From: CAIOYC01 sp965277345
GTDB lineage: Bacteria; Pseudomonadota; Alphaproteobacteria; Caulobacterales; Caulobacteraceae
NCBI GenBank assembly: GCA_965277345.1
Contig: CBDICI010000004.1
Location: 930,001 to 994,000, forward strand
Length of the DNA stretch: 64,000 nt
Direction of reading: 5' to 3'
This document shows positions 25,845 to 33,523 of the stretch, piece by piece. Both the position numbers and the translations under genes were made by a program. The stretch's first letter is position 1. Each line of letters begins with the position of its first letter. The notes below the pieces were generated by a model that saw only the letters and a program-made list of their open reading frames with translations, searched no databases and was not told the origin of the DNA.

Positions 25845-25943
25845 GACGGAGATCGGCGGTGGGCGACGCCCTCGCCAACCCGGTCAGGTCCGAAAGGAAG
25901 CAGCCGTAACGAGTTCCGCTTCGGGTCGCCGTTCGGTCTCCAC
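25845..25943 (+). ncRNA. ffs: small signal recognition particle RNA (4.5S type)
   Basis: The highly conserved domain IV of SRP RNA is present: GGTCAGGTCCGAAAGGAAGC with AGCC following, the Ffh-binding symmetric loop and GNRA-like tetraloop. The outer ends pair (GGAGA near 25848-25852 with the GTCTCC near 25936-25941), giving one long hairpin of about 95 nt as in bacteria with the short SRP RNA. It works with Ffh and FtsY to target membrane proteins. Ends are estimated from base pairing, not mapped. Confidence 0.88.
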
Positions 25944-25962
25944 CCTTCCGATATTTATTTCC

Positions 25963-26058
25963 GCCCATCCCCCGCGAAAGCGGGGACCCACACTTCATTC
26001 CGGGCGCGGTGCGTTCTAGGCTCCAAGGCCTGGGTCCCCGCGTCCGCGGGGATGAGCG
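25963..26058. repeat. long inverted repeat between SRP RNA and dnaX
   Basis: Two facing arms about 28 bases long flank a 40-base centre: one contains CCCCCGCGAAAGCGGGGACC and the other TGGGTCCCCGCGTCCGCGGG. Each arm is also a small hairpin in itself. This is the familiar alphaproteobacterial repeat type and could act as terminator for the SRP RNA or as an mRNA leader structure of dnaX. Confidence 0.6.
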
Positions 26059-26067
26059 GTAGTATTG

Positions 26068-27906
26068 ATGGCCGATATCGACACCGATCTCGACAATGAC
26101 GGACCGCCCTGGACCGAGGACGAGGCCGCCGCGCGCGACGACAACACCTCGGACATGTTCGGCGCCGCGCCCGCGCCCGTACAGACCTCCGCCGGCGACA
26201 GCCCGGCCTACACCGTCATCGCCCGCAAGTACCGGCCGCGCCGGTTCGAGGACCTGATCGGCCAGGAGGCCATGGTCCGCACGCTGACCAACGCCTTCGC
26301 CTCCGGCCGCATCGCCCACGCCTTCATGCTCACCGGGGTGCGCGGGGTGGGCAAGACCACCACCGCCCGCCTTCTGGCCCGCGCGCTGAACTATGAGAGC
26401 GCCACGGTGCACCAGCCCTCCATCGACCTCACCGTGGAGGGTATCCACTGCCGCGCCATCATCGAGGGCCGGCAGATGGACGTGCTGGAGCTGGACGCCG
26501 CCAGCCGCACCAAGGTCGACGAGATGCGCGAGCTGCTCGACGGCGCCCGCTATGCCCCCGTGGAGGCGCGCTTCAAGGTGTACGTCATCGACGAAGTGCA
26601 CATGCTGTCCACCGCTGCGTTCAACGCCCTGCTGAAGACGCTGGAAGAGCCGCCGCCGCATGTGAAATTCATCTTCGCCACCACAGAGATCCGCAAGGTG
26701 CCGGTGACCATCCTCAGCCGCTGCCAGCGCTTCGACCTCAGACGGGTGGAGCCGGAGGTGATCGCCGCCAACCTTAAGGCCATCTGCGAGGCCGAGGGCG
26801 AGGCCATCGACGCCGAGGCCCTGTCGCTGATCGCCCGCGCGGCGGAGGGCAGCGTGCGCGACGCCCAGTCCCTGCTCGACCAGGCCATCGTCCAGGCCGA
26901 GCCCGGCCAGCCGGTCAGCGCCGCCTCGGTCCGCGACATGCTGGGCCTGGCCGACCGCACCCAGACCATCGCCCTGTTTGAACAGGCGATGCGGGGCCAG
27001 AGCGCCGAGGCCCTGTCGAGCTTTCGCACCCTTTACGGCTTCGGCGCCGCGCCCGACTTGGTGATGCTCGACCTGCTGGAGCACGCCCACGCCGCCTCGG
27101 TGGCCAAGACGCTGGGGCCGGACGCCCTGCACCTGCCGTCGGACCAGGCCCAGCGGCTGACCGCGGTGGGGGCCACGGCTTCGGCCGGCACGCTGTCGCG
27201 GGTCTGGTCCATGCTGCTGAAGGCCCACGACGAGGTCCGGCGCGCCCCCGATCCCTTCGCCGCGGTGGAGATGGCGCTGATCCGCCTGTGCTACGCCGCC
27301 GACCTGCCGGGCCCGGAGGAGGCGCTGCGCCGCATCCAGACCGGCGAGGTCGCCACCGCCGCCGCCGCCCCCCCATCCCCGGCCCCGCCTTCCGGCGGCG
27401 CCCGGGCCTCGGCCTCGGGGAGCGGGACCGCCGCCTATGCCCAGGGCCAGCCCGTCGCCTCCCTGCGGCCCATCGGCGCGGCGGACGCCCAGGCGGTGCT
27501 GCAGTCGTTCGACGATGTGGTCAGGCTGATCGAGACCAGGCGCGACGCCCTGCTCAAGGCCGATGTGGACCGCTTCGTGCGACTGGTGGACTTCAAGCCC
27601 GGCGTCATCACCTTCGCCCCCGCCGCCGGCGCGCCGAACAACCTGCACCAGCGCCTGTCCTCGCGCCTGAAAGAGTGGACCGGCCAGCCCTGGCGCATGG
27701 TGATCGAGGGCGGCGGCGGGCTGGAGACCGCCCACGAGCGCGAACAGCGCGAGGCCAGGGCCTTTCGCGACGAGGCCGAGGGCGACCCGATGGTGCGGGC
27801 CCTGCTCACCGCCTTCCCCGGCGCCGAGGTGATCGGCGTGCGCCGGCTCTCCGCCCCCGCGCCCGACGCCAACGCCCCCACCGACGACGATGAGGACGAC
27901 CGATGA
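26068..27906 (+). CDS. dnaX: DNA polymerase III subunits gamma/tau
   Basis: DnaX is the clamp-loader ATPase of the replicative polymerase. The 612-residue product has a 40-residue acidic N-terminal extension, then YRPRRFEDLIGQEAMVRTL, Walker A GVRGVGKTTTARLLARALNY, the Walker B region VYVIDEVHMLS, the sensor segment KTLEEPPPHVKFIFATTEIRK and a SRCQRF motif, followed by domain III and a long C-terminal tau-like region. Only one Cys remains where the usual zinc-binding cluster of four lies (around GIHCRAIIEG). No obvious slippery site for a shorter gamma form was noticed. ATG 26068 is used; a TTG three bases earlier is less likely. It overlaps ybaB by four bases. Confidence 0.95.
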   Translation: MADIDTDLDNDGPPWTEDEAAARDDNTSDMFGAAPAPVQTSAGDSPAYTVIARKYRPRRFEDLIGQEAMVRTLTNAFASGRIAHAFMLTGVRGVGKTTTARLLARALNYESATVHQPSIDLTVEGIHCRAIIEGRQMDVLELDAASRTKVDEMRELLDGARYAPVEARFKVYVIDEVHMLSTAAFNALLKTLEEPPPHVKFIFATTEIRKVPVTILSRCQRFDLRRVEPEVIAANLKAICEAEGEAIDAEALSLIARAAEGSVRDAQSLLDQAIVQAEPGQPVSAASVRDMLGLADRTQTIALFEQAMRGQSAEALSSFRTLYGFGAAPDLVMLDLLEHAHAASVAKTLGPDALHLPSDQAQRLTAVGATASAGTLSRVWSMLLKAHDEVRRAPDPFAAVEMALIRLCYAADLPGPEEALRRIQTGEVATAAAAPPSPAPPSGGARASASGSGTAAYAQGQPVASLRPIGAADAQAVLQSFDDVVRLIETRRDALLKADVDRFVRLVDFKPGVITFAPAAGAPNNLHQRLSSRLKEWTGQPWRMVIEGGGGLETAHEREQREARAFRDEAEGDPMVRALLTAFPGAEVIGVRRLSAPAPDANAPTDDDEDDR

Positions 27907-28232
27907 AAGACCTCTCCGGCCTGATGAAGCAGGCGCAAGGGATGCAGGCCAAGCTGGCCGAGGCCCAGGCGAAGATCGCCGCCACCACGGTGGAAGGCGC
28001 CGCCGGCGGCGGCTTGGTCAAGCTTAGCCTCACCGGCGCGGGCGTGCTCACCGGCCTGACACTCGCCGAGGACCTGCTGCAGCCCGGCGAGGGAGAGACC
28101 CTGGCCGACCTGATCGTGGCCGCCCACGCCGACGCCAAGGCCCGGCTCGACGCCGCGTCCGAACAGGCCATGAAGGACGCCATGGGCCCTCTGGCGGGGC
28201 TTGCCGGGGGCCTGCCGGGCCTGAAGTTCTAG
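27903..28232 (+). CDS. ybaB: YbaB/EbfC nucleoid-associated protein
   Basis: YbaB is a small dimeric DNA-binding protein found between dnaX and recR in many bacteria. The 109-residue protein starts MKDLSGLMKQAQGMQAKLAE, with a long N-terminal helix, then VEGAAGGGLVKLSLTGAGVL and DLIVAAHADAKARLDA; a Gly/Leu-rich tail ends the chain. It overlaps the dnaX stop by four bases (ATGA) and abuts recR directly, so dnaX-ybaB-recR is one operon. Confidence 0.93.
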   Translation: MKDLSGLMKQAQGMQAKLAEAQAKIAATTVEGAAGGGLVKLSLTGAGVLTGLTLAEDLLQPGEGETLADLIVAAHADAKARLDAASEQAMKDAMGPLAGLAGGLPGLKF

Positions 28233-28832
28233 GTGGCCGCGGCCGGACCCGAGATCGAGCGACTGATCGCGCTTCTGGCCAAGCTGCCGGGCATGGGGCC
28301 GCGTTCGGCCCGGCGCGCGGCGCTGGCGCTGCTGAAACGCAAGGACCAGCTACTGGCCCCGCTGGCGGCGGCCCTGGCGGAGGCGGCGGCGCGGGTGCAT
28401 CCCTGCCGCATCTGCGGCTCGCTCGACACCGGCGATCTCTGCGCCGTCTGCGCCGACCACAGCCGCGACGCCGCCCTGCTCTGCGTGGTGGAGGAGGTGG
28501 GCGCCCTTTGGGCCATGGAGCGGGCCAGCGCGTTTCGCGGCCGCTATCACGTGCTGGGCGGCCTGCTCTCGGCGCTGGACGGCGTGGGGCCCGAGAACCT
28601 GCGCATCGCTTCGCTGGTGGAGCGGGTGACCGGCGGCGGGGTGAAGGAAGTGGTGCTGGCCCTGCCCGCCACCGTCGATGGCCAGACCACCGCCCATTAC
28701 GTGTCGGAGCGGTTGCACCCCACCGGCGTGGTGGTCACCTCGCTGGCCCGCGGCGTGCCAGTAGGGGGCGAACTCGACTGGCTCGACGACGGCACCATCG
28801 CCCAGGCCCTGCGCGCGCGGCGGCCGGCATGA
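28233..28832 (+). CDS. recR: recombination mediator RecR
   Basis: RecR acts with RecF and RecO to load RecA on SSB-coated gaps. The 199-residue product has an N-terminal helix-hairpin-helix (LAKLPGMGPRSARRAALALL), a C4 zinc finger (CRICGSLDTGDLCAVC) and a Toprim domain starting LLCVVEEVGALWAME with HVLGGLLSALDGVGPENLRI. The start is GTG 28233, the codon directly after the ybaB stop. Length and motif order are canonical. Confidence 0.94.
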   Translation: MAAAGPEIERLIALLAKLPGMGPRSARRAALALLKRKDQLLAPLAAALAEAAARVHPCRICGSLDTGDLCAVCADHSRDAALLCVVEEVGALWAMERASAFRGRYHVLGGLLSALDGVGPENLRIASLVERVTGGGVKEVVLALPATVDGQTTAHYVSERLHPTGVVVTSLARGVPVGGELDWLDDGTIAQALRARRPA

Positions 28833-28898
28833 GCGAGCCCCTCTCCCCGCAAGGAGGGGAGGGTTCATTATGATCCCGACTCCTGCTACGAACGGAGC

Positions 28899-30242
28899 AT
28901 GAACATCATCGATATCGCCCTGCTCGCGGGGCTGCTCATCGTGGCGGTGGCGGCGGCGGCCTTCTTCCTGATGTGGTCGCGCGAGCGGGCGCGGGCGGAT
29001 GGGGCGGGCGAGCAACTGGCGGCGGCGCGGGTCGATATCGCTCGCTGGGAGGCCCAGGTGGCGCACCTGAGCAACACCGCCGGCCATGTGGAGAGCGCCT
29101 TCAAGGCTATGTCCGCCGAGGCGGTGAGCCAGGCCTCGCAGGCCCTGCTCAGGCAGGCGGAGGAGCACTTCGTCGCCCGCGACCGGATCGTGCAGGAGCG
29201 GCTGGCCACCCAGCTTAAGCCCGTGGCCGATACGCTGGCCAAGTTTGAAGAGACGGTGCAGGCGATCGACAAGGCCCGCGCGGCGGAAAGCGGCGGCCTG
29301 AAGGAACAGATCGAGTCCCTTCTGAAAGCCACGGCGAACACGCACGAGGAAGCACGCCGCCTGTCCTCCGCCCTTCAGCGCGGGGCGGGCATCCAGGGGC
29401 GCTGGGGCGAACAGATGCTCCGCAATGTGCTGGAGATGTCCGGCCTCCGGCCCGGAGTCGATTTTGAGGAACAGGTCTCCACCTCTGATGAAGACGGCGT
29501 CAGCCGCCCCGACGTGCTCGTTCGCTTGCCGGGTAAGAGCTATTTTATCGTCGATTCAAAGGTTTCGCTGACCGATTACCAGGCCTTCCTCGCCACCACC
29601 GACGAACCGTTGCGGGAGGCCGCGCTGAAGGCCCACGTGGAGTCCATTCGCCGCCACCTGCGGCAGCTTTCCGCCAAGGCCTATTGGGCGAAGTTCGACA
29701 GGCCGCCCCATTCGCGCTCGCCCGACGTGGTGGTGATGTTCGTGCCTTCGGAAAGCGCCTTCGCCTGCGCGGTCGAACGCTATCCGACCCTGGTGGCGGA
29801 GGGCTGGGAGAATCGCGTGGCCATCGTGACGCCGAGCGCCATGTTTCCGCTGTTGCGCGCCGTCGCTTACGGCTGGCGGGCCGAGGATCAGGCCGCCAAC
29901 GCCCGGGAGATCGCCGACGCCGGACGCGAACTGCACAAGCGCCTCGCCATCGTGGCGAAATACGCCCTCGACCTCGGCGGCGCGCTGGAGAAGGCGGTGC
30001 GTCACTACAACGATTTTTCCGGCTCGTTCGACCGCAACGTCCTGACCCAGGCGAGGAAGTTCGAGGCCCTGTCGGCGCAATCGGACAAGACCCTGGTGGA
30101 GCCCCAGGTGCTCGACGTCGCGGTGCGGCCCCCGCTGAAGCTGGCCCCGCTGGCGGAACGCGGCGACGAAGCGCCTCACCACGTGACCCCCGGCGCGACC
30201 TTGACGCTCGGGAAGGGCGAAACTACCTCAGCGCTCCCATGA
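28899..30242 (+). CDS. rmuC: DNA recombination protein RmuC
   Basis: RmuC is a membrane-associated protein with a restriction-endonuclease-like core that limits inversion and recombination at repeats. The 447-residue product has an N-terminal membrane helix (IIDIALLAGLLIVAVAAAAF), a coiled-coil region (residues 30-140), then the conserved core: GRWGEQMLRNVLEMSGLRPG, RPDVLVRLPGKSYFIVDSKV and SPDVVVMFVPSESAF. The SKV within FIVDSKVSL is the nuclease-like motif. It shares an ATGA overlap with def. A 66-bp gap with a small G/C palindrome separates it from recR. Confidence 0.93.
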   Translation: MNIIDIALLAGLLIVAVAAAAFFLMWSRERARADGAGEQLAAARVDIARWEAQVAHLSNTAGHVESAFKAMSAEAVSQASQALLRQAEEHFVARDRIVQERLATQLKPVADTLAKFEETVQAIDKARAAESGGLKEQIESLLKATANTHEEARRLSSALQRGAGIQGRWGEQMLRNVLEMSGLRPGVDFEEQVSTSDEDGVSRPDVLVRLPGKSYFIVDSKVSLTDYQAFLATTDEPLREAALKAHVESIRRHLRQLSAKAYWAKFDRPPHSRSPDVVVMFVPSESAFACAVERYPTLVAEGWENRVAIVTPSAMFPLLRAVAYGWRAEDQAANAREIADAGRELHKRLAIVAKYALDLGGALEKAVRHYNDFSGSFDRNVLTQARKFEALSAQSDKTLVEPQVLDVAVRPPLKLAPLAERGDEAPHHVTPGATLTLGKGETTSALP

Positions 30243-30769
30243 GCCTCCGCCGTATCCTCACCGTCGACAACAGGGCTGACCTCGCCGTTTTGAAGCAGGT
30301 CTCCCGCCCCGTGGAGGCCGTGGACGATCGCCTGCGCGCGCTGATGGACGACATGGTGGAGACCATGTACGCGGCGCCGGGCATCGGCCTCGCCGCCGTG
30401 CAGGTGGGCGAGCCGGTCCGCGTCATCGTCATGGACCTGTCGCGCGAGGGGGAAGAGAAACAGCCCCGGCATTTCATCAATCCCGAGTTCACCTGGAAGT
30501 CGGACGAGTTGTTCGTCTATGAGGAGGGCTGCCTCTCCGTGCCCGAAATCTACGACGAGGTGGAGCGCCCGGCGCGGGTCAAGCTGACCTATCTGGATTA
30601 TGCCGGAGAACGGGTGGAGGAGGAGGCCGAAGGCCTCTACGCCGTCTGCATCCAGCACGAGTTCGACCACCTGGAAGGCGTCCTGTTCATCGACCACCTG
30701 TCGCGGCTGAAGCGCGAGCGGGCGATCAAGAAGGTGAAGAAGGACGCCCAGGCGGCCGCCGCGGCCTGA
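30239..30769 (+). CDS. def: peptide deformylase
   Basis: Def removes the formyl group from the N-terminal methionine of new proteins. The 176-residue enzyme carries the three metal-site motifs: GIGLAAVQVG, EEGCLSVPE (metal Cys) and QHEFDHLEGVLF (two metal His and the catalytic Glu). A lysine-rich C-terminal tail follows. The ATG overlaps the rmuC stop by four bases. Methionyl-tRNA formyltransferase (fmt) lies 3 kb downstream on the other strand, so the usual def-fmt pairing is split here by a cupin gene and dapE. Confidence 0.95.
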   Translation: MSLRRILTVDNRADLAVLKQVSRPVEAVDDRLRALMDDMVETMYAAPGIGLAAVQVGEPVRVIVMDLSREGEEKQPRHFINPEFTWKSDELFVYEEGCLSVPEIYDEVERPARVKLTYLDYAGERVEEEAEGLYAVCIQHEFDHLEGVLFIDHLSRLKRERAIKKVKKDAQAAAAA

Positions 30770-30810
30770 CCTTCAGCCCTTGCGGGTTTCGGTCCCTCTC
30801 GCCGACCGAT

Positions 30811-31257
30811 TTAATACCGCGTCCCGTCCCTGTGCTTATACCCCTCCTCATCCGCGATCAGGTCGATGTCGGGATAGGTGCAGACGTCCTCCGCGTGGTC
30901 CGTGCCGACCTCCAGCACCACGGCGTCGTGGTCCGAGCGGTTGATCAGGTGGTGGCCGTCCGGGTCGCCGGCCTTGAAGCCGGCGCAGTCGCCGGCGCGC
31001 AGCACCTCTTCGCCGGCGTCGGTGACCAGCGTCACCTCGCCCGCCAGCACCATGATGAACTCCTCGTCGCGCGTGTGCCAGTGTCGCTGGCTGGACCAGG
31101 CGCCCGGCTGCAGCGTCAGCCGATTGATCCCGAACTGGGTAAGCCCGGCGGCGTGACCCAATCGCTTACGCACCTTGTTCATCCCAGACTCGCGAAACGG
31201 CGCCGGATAGCGCGAACCGCGCCGGGTTTCGGCGGCGTCCTGGTCGATCTTCTTCAT
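30811..31257 (-). CDS. cupin domain protein
   Basis: This 148-residue protein contains a single conserved cupin barrel. LQPGAWSSQRHWHTRDEEFI supplies the first metal-binding motif (two His and a Glu) and LRAGDCAGFKAGDPDGHHLI supplies the second. The C-terminus VCTYPDIDLIADEEGYKHRD is typical of a widespread alphaproteobacterial cupin subfamily. A metal-dependent oxygenase, isomerase or sugar-binding role is possible; no partner gene gives a hint. It is convergent with def and divergent from dapE. Confidence 0.82.
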   Translation of the reverse strand: MKKIDQDAAETRRGSRYPAPFRESGMNKVRKRLGHAAGLTQFGINRLTLQPGAWSSQRHWHTRDEEFIMVLAGEVTLVTDAGEEVLRAGDCAGFKAGDPDGHHLINRSDHDAVVLEVGTDHAEDVCTYPDIDLIADEEGYKHRDGTRY

Positions 31258-31303
31258 GTTCGTCTCGTTTGCGCTCCTTTTCGCGGCAGCCTAAACCCGG
31301 GCC

Positions 31304-32479
31304 ATGGCCGAAAATAGCTTGAGCGATCCGATCCACGTCAGCGCGGTCGAGCTGGCCCAGGCGCTGATCCGCCGCCCCTCGGTGACGCCGGCGGACGCCG
31401 GCGCGATGGATGTGCTGGAGCAGGCGCTGACCGGCCTCGGCTTCGCCTGTCGCCGGATGCGGTTCGGCGCGATCGAGAACCTCTACGCCCGCCTTGGGAC
31501 CGCCGCCCCCAACCTGTGCTTCGCCGGCCATACCGATGTGGTGCCGGTGGGCGACGCATCGGCCTGGAGCGCCGATCCCTTCGCCGGTCAAATCCGCGAC
31601 GGCGTGCTGATGGGGCGGGGTGCGGTGGACATGAAGGGCGCCATCGCCGCCTTCACCGCCGCCGCCGCCGGGTACATCGGGGAGGGGCGGGCGCGCGGCT
31701 CGCTCTCCCTCCTCATCACCGGCGACGAGGAGGGCCCGGCCACGGACGGCACGGTGAAGATGGTCGAGGCGCTGATCGCGGAGGGCGAAAGGGTGGACCA
31801 CTGCATCGTCGGCGAACCCTCGTCCTCGGCGCGGCTGGGCGACATGATCAAGGTCGGGCGGCGCGGCAGCCTGAACGCCTGGATCATCGTGGAGGGCAAG
31901 CAAGGCCACGTGGCCTATCCCCAGCGCGCGGCCAATCCGGTCCCGGTGCTGGTGGCGCTGCTGGCGCTGCTGGACGCGCACCGGCTGGACGAGGGGTATC
32001 CGGAATTCCAGCCCTCGAACCTGGAGGTGGTCGACCTGACCGTGGGCAACCCGGCCACCAATGTGATCCCGGCGAGGGCTGAGGCGCGGCTCAACATCCG
32101 CTTCAACCCCACCCATACCGGCGAGGCGCTGGTGCGCTGGCTGGCGCGCGAGTGCGAAGAGGCCGACCGCGCCTTTACCGGTGGGCGCGTGCACCTGCGC
32201 ACCGTCGTCTCCGGCGAGGCTTTCTATACCGAGCCCGGCCGCTTCGTCGACGTGGTGGCCGGGGCGGTCACCGCCGCCACGGGCGAGGCGCCGGACATTT
32301 CCACCTCCGGCGGGACCTCCGACGCCCGCTTCATCCGCGCCCTCTGCCCCGTGGTGGAGTTCGGCCTGGTGGGAACCACCATGCACATGGTCGACGAACA
32401 CGTCTCCCTCGCCGAGATCGAGCGCCTCCGCGACGCCTATGGCGAGATCATCCGCCGTTATTTCGCGGCGTTCGGGTAA
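31304..32479 (+). CDS. dapE: succinyl-diaminopimelate desuccinylase
   Basis: DapE hydrolyses N-succinyl-LL-diaminopimelate in the lysine and peptidoglycan-precursor pathway. The 391-residue dizinc enzyme shows the metal motifs CFAGHTDVVPVGD (His, Asp) and GRGAVDMKGAIAAF, the catalytic acid pair in LITGDEEGPATDGT, and HCIVGEPSSSARLGD. A dimerisation domain follows (RRGSLNAWIIVEGKQGHVAY) and a final metal His lies in VEFGLVGTTMHMVDEHV. It is convergent with truA across a 306-bp gap. Confidence 0.95.
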   Translation: MAENSLSDPIHVSAVELAQALIRRPSVTPADAGAMDVLEQALTGLGFACRRMRFGAIENLYARLGTAAPNLCFAGHTDVVPVGDASAWSADPFAGQIRDGVLMGRGAVDMKGAIAAFTAAAAGYIGEGRARGSLSLLITGDEEGPATDGTVKMVEALIAEGERVDHCIVGEPSSSARLGDMIKVGRRGSLNAWIIVEGKQGHVAYPQRAANPVPVLVALLALLDAHRLDEGYPEFQPSNLEVVDLTVGNPATNVIPARAEARLNIRFNPTHTGEALVRWLARECEEADRAFTGGRVHLRTVVSGEAFYTEPGRFVDVVAGAVTAATGEAPDISTSGGTSDARFIRALCPVVEFGLVGTTMHMVDEHVSLAEIERLRDAYGEIIRRYFAAFG

Positions 32480-32785
32480 CGGGCGCGTGGGAAACTTATC
32501 CACGGTGCTGCGGACGATGCGATACTGGCCTTGACGCCGACCGACCGTCGTCCGGATCGTTGACATCTGGCCTCGCCGCGCTGCGCTTATCCCCGCTTTC
32601 GTTGGACTCCTGGACAGTCCAGGTTGGCGGGTTTTGTCCACGATGCGCGCGCTTTACGGAAACATCCGTTCCCGTCCTGCACCCTATGCACGCCATATGC
32701 AGGGGTGCACGGCTGGACTCCGGTTGGACTCCGGTTGGACATTCCGGCGACGGTTATCCAACCCCATCGCCCGGCGCGGGGCGGC
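32480..32785. other. convergent intergenic region with DnaA-box-like sites and tandem repeats
   Basis: No gene is seen. The gap between convergent dapE and truA holds four same-direction 9-mers close to the DnaA box TTATCCACA: TTATCCACG (32496), TTATCCCCG (32587), TTGTCCACG (32634) and TTATCCAAC (32754). It also has a tandem 11-bp repeat (32711-32743, units GGYTGGACTCC, GGTTGGACTCC and GGTTGGACATT), another GTTGGACTCC copy at 32601, and a perfect palindrome CCTGGACAGTCCAGG (32609-32623). A consensus -35 TTGACA lies at 32560-32565 without a well-spaced -10. The arrangement resembles a DnaA-binding or iteron-like locus, but the function is unproven. Confidence 0.5.
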
Positions 32786-33523
32786 TCAATAGTTCACCCC
32801 GGTGAGGTAGAGCCCGTGCGGGGGCGCCACCTGGCCGCAGCGGGTGCGGTCGGCCGCGGCCAACGCGGCGGCGAGGTCATCGGCGCTCCAGCGGCAGGCC
32901 CCCACCTCGGCCAGCGAGCCGGCCATGGAGCGGACCTGACGGTGCAGGAAGCTCCGCGCCGCGAACTCCAGCCACACTTCCTGCCCCTCCCGGTGCACCC
33001 CGGCCACGTCCAGCGTCCGCATCGGCGAGTTGGCCTGGCACTGGGCGTCGCGGAAGGTGGTGAAGTCGTGGTGGCCGAGCAGGCGCTGGGCGGCGGCGTG
33101 CATGGCCCCGGCGTCGAGCGGGGTCTTCACCCACCACACCCGCCCCCGCTCCAGCGCGGCCGGCGGGCGGCGGTCGAGGATGCGGTAGAGATAGCGCCGC
33201 CCGGTGGCGGAAAAGCGCGCGTGCCAGTCGTCCGCCACCTCGCCCGCCTCCAGCACCACCACCGGATCCGGGACCAGGTGGGCGTTCAGCGCGTCGCGCA
33301 CCACCTCCGCCCTCCACGTCTTCTGAAGGTCGATATGGGCCACCTGACCCGTGGCGTGCACGCCGGTGTCCGTGCGCCCGGCCACGTGCACGCGCACCGC
33401 CTCGCCGGAAAAGCCCAGCACCGCCCGCTCCAGCGCGCCTTGCACCGACGGCTGGTCGGCCTGGGCCTGGAACCCGTTGAACGGGCCGCCGTCGTATTCG
33501 AGGATGAGGCGGTAGCGGGGCAT
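32786..33523 (-). CDS. truA: tRNA pseudouridine(38-40) synthase
   Basis: TruA modifies uridines 38-40 in the anticodon arm of many tRNAs. The 245-residue protein starts MPRYRLILEYDGGPFNGFQA, contains the catalytic aspartate in VAGRTDTGVHATGQVAH, the ARFSATGRRYLYRI strand, FRDAQCQANSPMRTLD and FLHRQVRSMAGSLAEVG. These are the standard TruA blocks. Its ATG overlaps the fmt stop (TGATG), so fmt-truA is an operon. Confidence 0.95.
   Translation of the reverse strand: MPRYRLILEYDGGPFNGFQAQADQPSVQGALERAVLGFSGEAVRVHVAGRTDTGVHATGQVAHIDLQKTWRAEVVRDALNAHLVPDPVVVLEAGEVADDWHARFSATGRRYLYRILDRRPPAALERGRVWWVKTPLDAGAMHAAAQRLLGHHDFTTFRDAQCQANSPMRTLDVAGVHREGQEVWLEFAARSFLHRQVRSMAGSLAEVGACRWSADDLAAALAAADRTRCGQVAPPHGLYLTGVNY

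Noticed and set aside
32480..32785. The chromosomal replication origin
   Set aside because: The known Caulobacter origin neighbours (hemE side) are absent, the boxes are imperfect, there is no AT-rich unwinding element, and the flanking genes are dapE and truA.
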